From NCBI RefSeq assembly GCF_023544465.1, contig NZ_JALPVL010000009.1, positions 372,001 to 436,000 of the forward strand: a stretch of DNA of 64,000 nt. Reading direction: 5' to 3'. Under the pieces are notes generated by a model. It ran no database searches and was not told where the DNA came from. It worked only from the letters and a program-made list of their open reading frames with translations. Made by a program: the position numbers and the translations under genes. The DNA is from Paractinoplanes maris (GTDB taxonomy: Bacteria; Actinomycetota; Actinomycetes; Mycobacteriales; Micromonosporaceae). Shown here piece by piece: positions 58,836 through 64,000 of this stretch. The stretch's first letter is position 1. Each line of letters starts with the position of its first letter.

Positions 58836-60130
58836 GAGTCCAGAACGACCGGCAGCGCGTCGAGGCCGAAGACGATCGAGGCCCGGCGCAGCGGCAGGCT
58901 CGCCGGGTCGACCGCCGGGCGCATTGCCGGGAAGCGCCGGACCAGCGCCGGATAGGCCGTACGCAACTCCATCCGGGCCAGCTCGGCGCCGACACAGCGG
59001 TGCAACCCGTGCCCGAAGGCCAGGTGCGACCGGCTCGTCGCGCGGCCGGCGTCGATCCGGTCCATCCCCGGGCCCAGCACGGCATCCCGGTCGGCCCCGC
59101 TCAGCGAGCACATGACCAGGTCACCCGCCTTGATCGAGGCGCCGGCGAGCTCCAGGTCGCGGGCGGCGAACCGGGGGAACCCGACCTGCACCACGGTCAG
59201 GTAGCGCAGCAGCTCCTCGACCAGCGCGTCGGCCGGTTGACCGGACCGCAGCGGATCGGCCAGCTCGGGCTGGGTCATCAGCACCAGGGCGCCCAGCGCG
59301 AGCATGCTGGCGCTGGTCTCCAGCCCGCCGGTCAGCACCCCGTCGGCCAGCCCGGCCAGCTCCTGGTCGCCGAGCTCGTCGCCGTGGGCCCGGATCAGCG
59401 ACCCGATCAGCCCGTCACCCGGGTGCCGGCGCTGGTCGGCGACCAGGCCGCGCAGATAGGCCCGGGACTCGTTGATGGCCTCGAGCGGAGCGTAGGCACC
59501 GTCGCCGAGGTCGAAGCGGGCGGTGCTGAACCGCTGCACGAGCGCGCGGTCGGCGTACGGGATCCCGAGCAGCTCGCAGATGGTGAGCGCGGGCACCGGC
59601 AGGGCGAACTCCTGCAACAGGTCGACCGGGCCGTCGATCCCGGCCATCGCCTCGAGCCGGTCGGCCACAATGGACTCGATCCGTGGCTGCAGGCGGGCCA
59701 GCCGGTGCATGGTGAACTCGGGCATGATCATGCGGCGCAGCCGGGTGTGCATCGGCGGGTCGGTCATGCCGAGGCCGCCGGGCTCGACGGCCGCCGTCAG
59801 CCCGACCCGCGCGGCGAACCGGCCGAAGTCGTTGCTGAACCCGTCCGGACTGCCCAGCACGGCCCGCACCGGCTCGTATCCCGTCACCAGCCAGGCCCGG
59901 ACGCCCAACGGCAACGGCAGCCGGCTGACCGGTGCCCGCTCGCGCCAGGCGGCCACCTGATCGACCGGGTCGAGGCCGTCCCGGAAGAGCGGGAACAGGG
60001 ACTGGTCGGGCAGCCGCGACAGGCTGCCGCCGAAGGACACCGGGCCGGCCCCGGCGAACCGGCGGGCCACCCATCCGAGCAGTCGGAGGCGGACGGACGA
60101 AACCGTCGTACCGGCACTGGCGATGGGCAC
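58832..60130 (-). CDS. Cytochrome P450
   Basis: A 432-residue bacterial class I P450. The heme-binding loop FGHGLHRCVG has the proximal cysteine C379. The ExxR motif is EELLRY, and the I-helix oxygen motif is GGLETS. The substrate-recognition regions are unlike those of well-known biosynthetic P450s, so the substrate is unknown. No ferredoxin gene lies beside it. GTG 60130 is the start with GGAGG upstream. Its stop shares CTAA with DUF6807. Confidence 0.92.
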   Translation of the reverse strand: MPIASAGTTVSSVRLRLLGWVARRFAGAGPVSFGGSLSRLPDQSLFPLFRDGLDPVDQVAAWRERAPVSRLPLPLGVRAWLVTGYEPVRAVLGSPDGFSNDFGRFAARVGLTAAVEPGGLGMTDPPMHTRLRRMIMPEFTMHRLARLQPRIESIVADRLEAMAGIDGPVDLLQEFALPVPALTICELLGIPYADRALVQRFSTARFDLGDGAYAPLEAINESRAYLRGLVADQRRHPGDGLIGSLIRAHGDELGDQELAGLADGVLTGGLETSASMLALGALVLMTQPELADPLRSGQPADALVEELLRYLTVVQVGFPRFAARDLELAGASIKAGDLVMCSLSGADRDAVLGPGMDRIDAGRATSRSHLAFGHGLHRCVGAELARMELRTAYPALVRRFPAMRPAVDPASLPLRRASIVFGLDALPVVLDS

Positions 60131-60226
60131 GTCGCCCTCCAGACAGCCGTTGTCCCCGTGTGGAACGGCTCGTCTGATAGTGGTCGCAAGATCTGGCCCG
60201 CGCAGTGAGGCCGATCACGACCGGTC

Positions 60227-61162
60227 TCAGAACCGGATCCGCGCGGCGATCGGCCGGTGGTCACTTCCGGTGCGGGGCAACGACCACAGCGACGTGACGG
60301 TCAGGCCGCGGGCCAGGATCTGGTCGATGCGGGCCACCGGCGCCCGGGCGGGCCAGCTGAAGGCGAACGCCGGGTGGGTGCGGAGCTGCTCGGTGACCGG
60401 CCGCAGGCCCCGATCCTGGACGGTGCCGTTGAGGTCGCCCAGCAGCAGCACCCGCTCGGTCGGCTCGGTTGTCAGGGCGGAACCGAGCCGGGCCGCGCTC
60501 TCGTCCCGGGGCCCGGTGGCAAAACCTTGCAACCCCATGCGTACGGAGGGAAGGTGCGCCACAAAGACGGCGACATCACCACCCGGGGTGCGAACCACCG
60601 CCCGCAGCCCCCGGTTCCAGTCGTCCCCGAAGGCCCGCGGCCGGATGTCGAGCGCTCCCTCCGCGACGAGGGGATAACGCGACCACAACGCCACCGTGCC
60701 GTACGCGGCGCGATAGGGGTAGGCCGCACCGAACGCCGCCGCATACGTGGGAAGGACTTCCGGGAGCACCTCGCCCAGCGCCACCAGATCGGGCGACACC
60801 CGCAGCAGCTCCCGCACCGTGCCGGCCGGATCGGGATTCTCGTCGCTCGCGTTGTGCTGCACCGCGATCAGGTCGTGCCGGTCATCGTCGGGCAGCAGCA
60901 CCGGCCCGAAGACGACCATCCAGGCGACCAGCGGCAGCAACACCGCCGGCAGCGCCACCGCGGGCCGCCGCCACCAGCCCAGCACCGCCAGCACCGGAAT
61001 GCTCAAACCCGACCACGGTAGGAACGTCTCCACGATGCTGCCCGGGTTCCCGCTCACCTCCGGGATGAGCCGATGCCCCACCACCACCCCGGCCACCAGC
61101 ACAGCTGCCGCCGCCACCCCGTATCCCCGCCCGCGCACCGATGGATCGTCGCAGCACCGCAC
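60227..61162 (-). CDS. Membrane-anchored endonuclease/exonuclease/phosphatase (EEP) family protein
   Basis: A protein of about 311 residues. Three hydrophobic segments near the N-terminus (YGVAAAAVLVAGVVVGH, GLSIPVLAVLGWW, VALPAVLLPLVAWMVVFGPVLL) are followed by an EEP domain. It has LIAVQHNASDENPDP, DLVALGEV, VFVAHLPSVRMG, LLLGDLNGTVQD and SDHRPIAARI. These blocks carry the Asn/Glu/Asp/His metal-site residues of the family. The long frame to 61681 overlaps the divergent DUF664 gene, so the start is nearer 61162 (GTG) or 61138. Substrate (DNA, phosphoinositide or sphingolipid) is unknown. Confidence 0.82.
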   Translation of the reverse strand: MRCCDDPSVRGRGYGVAAAAVLVAGVVVGHRLIPEVSGNPGSIVETFLPWSGLSIPVLAVLGWWRRPAVALPAVLLPLVAWMVVFGPVLLPDDDRHDLIAVQHNASDENPDPAGTVRELLRVSPDLVALGEVLPEVLPTYAAAFGAAYPYRAAYGTVALWSRYPLVAEGALDIRPRAFGDDWNRGLRAVVRTPGGDVAVFVAHLPSVRMGLQGFATGPRDESAARLGSALTTEPTERVLLLGDLNGTVQDRGLRPVTEQLRTHPAFAFSWPARAPVARIDQILARGLTVTSLWSLPRTGSDHRPIAARIRF

Positions 61163-61210
61163 AACCCGGGCGTTTGCTGTGGCGCGCCGGCTCTTGGCAG
61201 GATCGACCGA

Positions 61211-61726
61211 ATGACATGGACAGCCCCGGATGTGGAACGCCCCCTTCCTCCTCGGCCGGCGAAGGAGAGGGAGAGCCTGGACGGCTTCCTCGAGCTGCAC
61301 CGCGCGACTCTGCTGCACAAGTGCGCCGGCCTGGACGGCGAGCAGTTGACCCGTCGCCCGGTCCCGTCGTCCCGGCTGTCGTTGCTGGGCCTGGTGCGGC
61401 ACCTGACCGAGGTGGAGCGCATCTGGTTCCGCTTCCGCTTCGCGGGCGAGCCGTTGGGGCCGCTCTACGAGGGCGTGCCGGACGCCGACTTCGAGCTGGT
61501 CGACGCCGCGCGGGCGGAGCAGGACCTCGCCACGTATCTCGAGCAGGTCGAGATCGTCCGCCGGACCGTCCGCGACCGGCCGTTGGACGAGACGTTCGTC
61601 TTCGGGAAGGAGCGGAAGACGTGCGACCTGCGATGGGTGTATGTGCACATGATCGAGGAGTACGCGCGGCACAACGGCCATGCCGACCTCATCCGGGAGC
61701 TCATCGACGGAACGACCGGCAGCTGA
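61211..61726 (+). CDS. DUF664 / DinB-like mini-circle protein
   Basis: A 171-residue DinB-superfamily protein. ERESLDGFLELHRATLLHKCAGLDGEQLTRRPVPSSRLSLLGLVRHLTEVERIWFR is the DUF664 hallmark, including the His of VRHLTEVE. The later HMIEEYARHNGHADLIRE supplies two more metal-binding histidines (EYARHNGHAD). These four-helix metalloproteins include thiol transferases and unknowns. ATG 61211 is the start. It is divergent from the EEP protein gene, 48 bases apart, and convergent with the MFS gene. Confidence 0.88.
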   Translation: MTWTAPDVERPLPPRPAKERESLDGFLELHRATLLHKCAGLDGEQLTRRPVPSSRLSLLGLVRHLTEVERIWFRFRFAGEPLGPLYEGVPDADFELVDAARAEQDLATYLEQVEIVRRTVRDRPLDETFVFGKERKTCDLRWVYVHMIEEYARHNGHADLIRELIDGTTGS

Positions 61727-61741
61727 GTCCCGGCCGCTCGG

Positions 61742-62995
61742 CTACGCCGTCTGTGGCACCCGGATGACGCCGTTGCGGGGGGTCCGGGTGACCCAGGCCA
61801 GGATCGGGCCGGTGGCCGCGGCGGCGAGGGCGAAGATACCGGCGATCACCCACCAGCCCCAGCCGCCGGTGTGGATGGCCAGGAAGGTCAGCGAGGCGGG
61901 GCCGAGCATCTTGGAGACGCCGCCCACCGATTTGCTGGCTCCCATATAGGCGCCTCGCTGCTCGGGAGGCGGGATCTCGGTCTGCAGATACCACTGGGCG
62001 CCCGACATCCACAGCTCGGTCGCGGTGACCAGCACGATCGAGAGGGCCAGCAGGCCGATCGTGACCCAGCCGTGGGTGGAGCCGCTGAGGGCGAGCACCG
62101 GGCAGGCGACCACGCTGGCCAGGGCGGCCCAGCGCAGCATCCGGGTCGAGCCGGCGATGCTGTCGGCGCCGCGGGTGGCCCGCACCTGCAACGCCACGGC
62201 CATCACCGTGTTGAGGGCGAACAGCGCGCCCAGCAACGGCTTCGGGGCGTCGGTCATCGTGATCGCCCACAACGGGATCACCTCGCCGAACAACGTCGCG
62301 TTCAGCCACAGCACGCCGAAGAGCCCGGCCAGGGCCGTGTACGGGTGGTCACGCAGCACACCCCACGGGCTGGGCCGCGACCCGGCGGCGACCGGATCGG
62401 CGTGGACCGCGGGCATCCGGGCCACAAAGATCGCGTTCAGCACGAGCCCGACCGCGTTGGCCAGCACCAGGGTCAGCAGGCCGGCCCGCGAGTCGAGGGC
62501 GAGCGCGGCCGCGCCGAGCCCCGAGCCGACGGTGAAGCCGACGTTGAGGTACGCCCGGTTGAATGCCATCGCCCGCACCCGGTCCTCCCGCGGCAGCGCG
62601 GCCGCCGTGTAGACCATCCGTCCCGAGTTGGCCAGCGTGTCGGCCACCGCTTCGGCCGCGATGACCAGCAGGAACGTCCAGAATCCGCCCGCGAACGGGT
62701 ACGCCGCGAACGCCGCCGCCCCGGCCAGCGCGCCGATCACCCAGGCCCGCTGCCCGCCGACCCGGTCGGCCAGGTGACCCAGCGGCAGCGAGCCGAGCAA
62801 CCCGATCAGCCCGGCCAATGAGAAACCGAGCCCCACCTGCACCGGCGTCAGTCCCACATAGAGCGTGAAGAACACCACGCTGCCGGTCAGGTAGGTGCCG
62901 CTGCCGACCCCGAGCACCGCCGACTGGGTGGCCAGCCGTCTCGGCAGCCCGGGCGGCGGCAGGACTTTCTCGATCGACCTTCGTAAGTCCCCCAT
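61742..62995 (-). CDS. Major facilitator superfamily (MFS) transporter
   Basis: A 417-residue transporter with about twelve membrane segments. The first half has GLIGLLGSLPLGHLADRVGGQRAW, with the conserved GxLADRxGG loop of MFS proteins, and the pair RVRAMAFNRAYLNVGFTVGSGLG. The second half holds GPASLTFLAIHTGGWGWWVIAGIFALAA. It should export a drug or metabolite, or import a solute. ATG 62995 is the start. A LysR gene lies 42 bases upstream in the same direction and may control it. Confidence 0.9.
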   Translation of the reverse strand: MGDLRRSIEKVLPPPGLPRRLATQSAVLGVGSGTYLTGSVVFFTLYVGLTPVQVGLGFSLAGLIGLLGSLPLGHLADRVGGQRAWVIGALAGAAAFAAYPFAGGFWTFLLVIAAEAVADTLANSGRMVYTAAALPREDRVRAMAFNRAYLNVGFTVGSGLGAAALALDSRAGLLTLVLANAVGLVLNAIFVARMPAVHADPVAAGSRPSPWGVLRDHPYTALAGLFGVLWLNATLFGEVIPLWAITMTDAPKPLLGALFALNTVMAVALQVRATRGADSIAGSTRMLRWAALASVVACPVLALSGSTHGWVTIGLLALSIVLVTATELWMSGAQWYLQTEIPPPEQRGAYMGASKSVGGVSKMLGPASLTFLAIHTGGWGWWVIAGIFALAAAATGPILAWVTRTPRNGVIRVPQTA

Positions 62996-63037
62996 GCCTC
63001 GATCGCAACATGATCATCGATGGGCGCGCAACTCGAT

Positions 63038-63937
63038 TCAGCCGCCGAGGACGCCGGCGAAGGCGGCGCGTACTTGGTCGCGCAGCCAGGTGTGGGCCGG
63101 GTCGGTGTCGTGGCGCTGATGCCAGCCGCAGATGATCGGCGGGGCCGGCAGGGAGAACGGCAGTGGCAGGGTGACCAGCCCGAACGCCTCGGCCAGCGGG
63201 CGCCAGGTCAGTTCGGGAGCGGTCAGCACGGCGTCGGAGCGGGCGATGAGGTGCGCCGCGGTGGCGATCGTGCCGACCGTGGCCAGGACGCGCCGCCGCC
63301 GGTCGTGCGCCTCGAGAATGGCATCGACTGGGTCGGTGAGCCGGCCGCGACGGGACACCAGCACGTGCGGCTGGGCCGCGTAGGCGTCCAGATCAAGCCC
63401 GCCGGCGTACGGGTGATCCCGGCGCACCAGCACGGCGAACCGGTCGTGGCCGACGGTCTCGTGGCGGATCTCGGGCCGCGCCGGCACGTCGGCCCCGATC
63501 TCCAGGTCGACCCGGCCGTGCCGCAGCTCGTCGGTGTCGACCGCCGCCTCGGCCAGGAACCGCAGGCGTACGCCGGGAGCGTGCTCGGCCACGTCGGCCA
63601 TCAGTGGCGGCGCGAGCGCGGTGGCCAGCGCGTCGTGGCACTGCAGGGTGAAGACCCGGTCGAGTCCGCCCAGGTCCAGCTCCCGGCTCGGCGCCAGCAC
63701 GTCGTGGGCCTGACGCAGCAGCTCACCGACCTGGTCGCGCACGGCCAAGGCGTACGGGGTCGGGGTCATCGTCCGCCCGGTGCGCACCAGGATGTCGTCG
63801 CCGGTCAGCTTGCGGAGCCGGCCGAGGTTGCGGCTCACCGCGGGCGACGACAGCCGCAGCCGCTGGGCCGCCCCGGCCACGCTGCCCTCCTCGAGCAGCG
63901 CGTCCAGCGCCGTGAGCAGGTTCAAATCCAGTTGCAT
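63038..63937 (-). CDS. LysR family transcriptional regulator (NodD/LinR-like)
   Basis: A 299-residue LysR regulator. The N-terminal winged helix is NLLTALDALLEEGSVAGAAQRLRLSSPAVSRNLGRLRKLTGDDILVRTGRTMTPTPYA. DDILVRTGRTMTPTPYA is typical of the NodD/LinR-like subgroup with a nucleotide-free DNA-binding wing. The sensor domain covers about residues 90-290. ATG 63937 starts the gene. The 63-base tail of the window beyond it has no visible terminator and reaches the window edge. It probably regulates the MFS gene or an unseen gene upstream. Confidence 0.9.
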   Translation of the reverse strand: MQLDLNLLTALDALLEEGSVAGAAQRLRLSSPAVSRNLGRLRKLTGDDILVRTGRTMTPTPYALAVRDQVGELLRQAHDVLAPSRELDLGGLDRVFTLQCHDALATALAPPLMADVAEHAPGVRLRFLAEAAVDTDELRHGRVDLEIGADVPARPEIRHETVGHDRFAVLVRRDHPYAGGLDLDAYAAQPHVLVSRRGRLTDPVDAILEAHDRRRRVLATVGTIATAAHLIARSDAVLTAPELTWRPLAEAFGLVTLPLPFSLPAPPIICGWHQRHDTDPAHTWLRDQVRAAFAGVLGG

Positions 63938-64000
63938 GGTGGTAAATCGTAACCTAACAACGTTGCACTGGACTTAATCCAGGCCCGCGGTGACAGTGGA

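Overview
The window is very GC-rich, with dense operons, frequent GTG starts and 4-bp ATGA/GTGA gene overlaps. It carries actinobacterial families: LAL-type LuxR regulators, YbaB-like proteins with long tails, DUF664, COG4315 lipoproteins, a RsbW-like kinase with a SigB/F-type sigma factor, and MmyB-type regulators. This fits a soil actinomycete, most likely a Micromonosporaceae member such as Actinoplanes. The genus is inferred from gene style, not proven. I saw no rRNA, tRNA, CRISPR array, phage or insertion sequence.

Layout. 1-3.1 kb: the end of a membrane protein, a GT2 glycosyltransferase and a secreted phytase-like esterase. 3.3-6.6 kb: a TetR-led operon with a hypothetical protein, a MatB-type malonyl-CoA synthetase and a Pr6Pr membrane protein. 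It runs into a 750-bp nested tandem-repeat array (6571-7322) that separates it from a convergent NlpC/P60 gene. 8.4-16.8 kb: a complete aerobic carbon monoxide dehydrogenase operon, coxMSL-F-mocA-D-G-E. CoxL has the form I active-site loop AYACSFR. The operon is preceded by a candidate operator and promoter. 16.8-19.4 kb: a hydrolase/TetR divergent pair with two matching operator copies, and a LysR regulator. 19.4-25.8 kb: a YbaB-like gene, a GntR regulator with ACC deaminase (acdS), an AlkC-type glycosylase, a serine hydrolase, a SnoaL-like gene, a deletion-broken MmyB-type regulator and its divergent SDR. 25.8-34 kb: a GH1 beta-glucosidase, two tandemly duplicated lipoproteins, a MacB-like ABC exporter and a divergent two-component system. 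34-40 kb: a second repeat array, DoxX, an RsbW-like kinase beside a SigB/F sigma factor, an inositol monophosphatase, a COG4315 lipoprotein divergent from an ECF sigma/anti-sigma pair, and an F420-type reductase.

40-58.8 kb looks like a pectin/sugar region. It has a pectate lyase, a pectinesterase, an unknown five-module secreted protein, a metalloprotease, two giant LuxR regulators, and a LacI regulator divergent from a four-gene catabolic operon (Gfo/Idh/MocA, DUF993, TIM-barrel isomerase, DUF6807). One palindrome type, CAGGAAAGssyTTnCC, lies in front of the pectate lyase, in front of the pectinesterase, and between the LacI gene and its operon. This suggests a single local LacI regulon. 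58.8-64 kb: a P450, an EEP-family membrane phosphatase/nuclease, a DUF664 protein, an MFS transporter and a LysR regulator.

The most unusual signals are the direct-repeat arrays (15/30/88 bp, 39 bp, 21 bp, and 24- and 27-bp arrays inside genes), the five-module 20-cysteine secreted protein, the predicted LacI regulon, and the internally deleted regulator next to an intact SDR.
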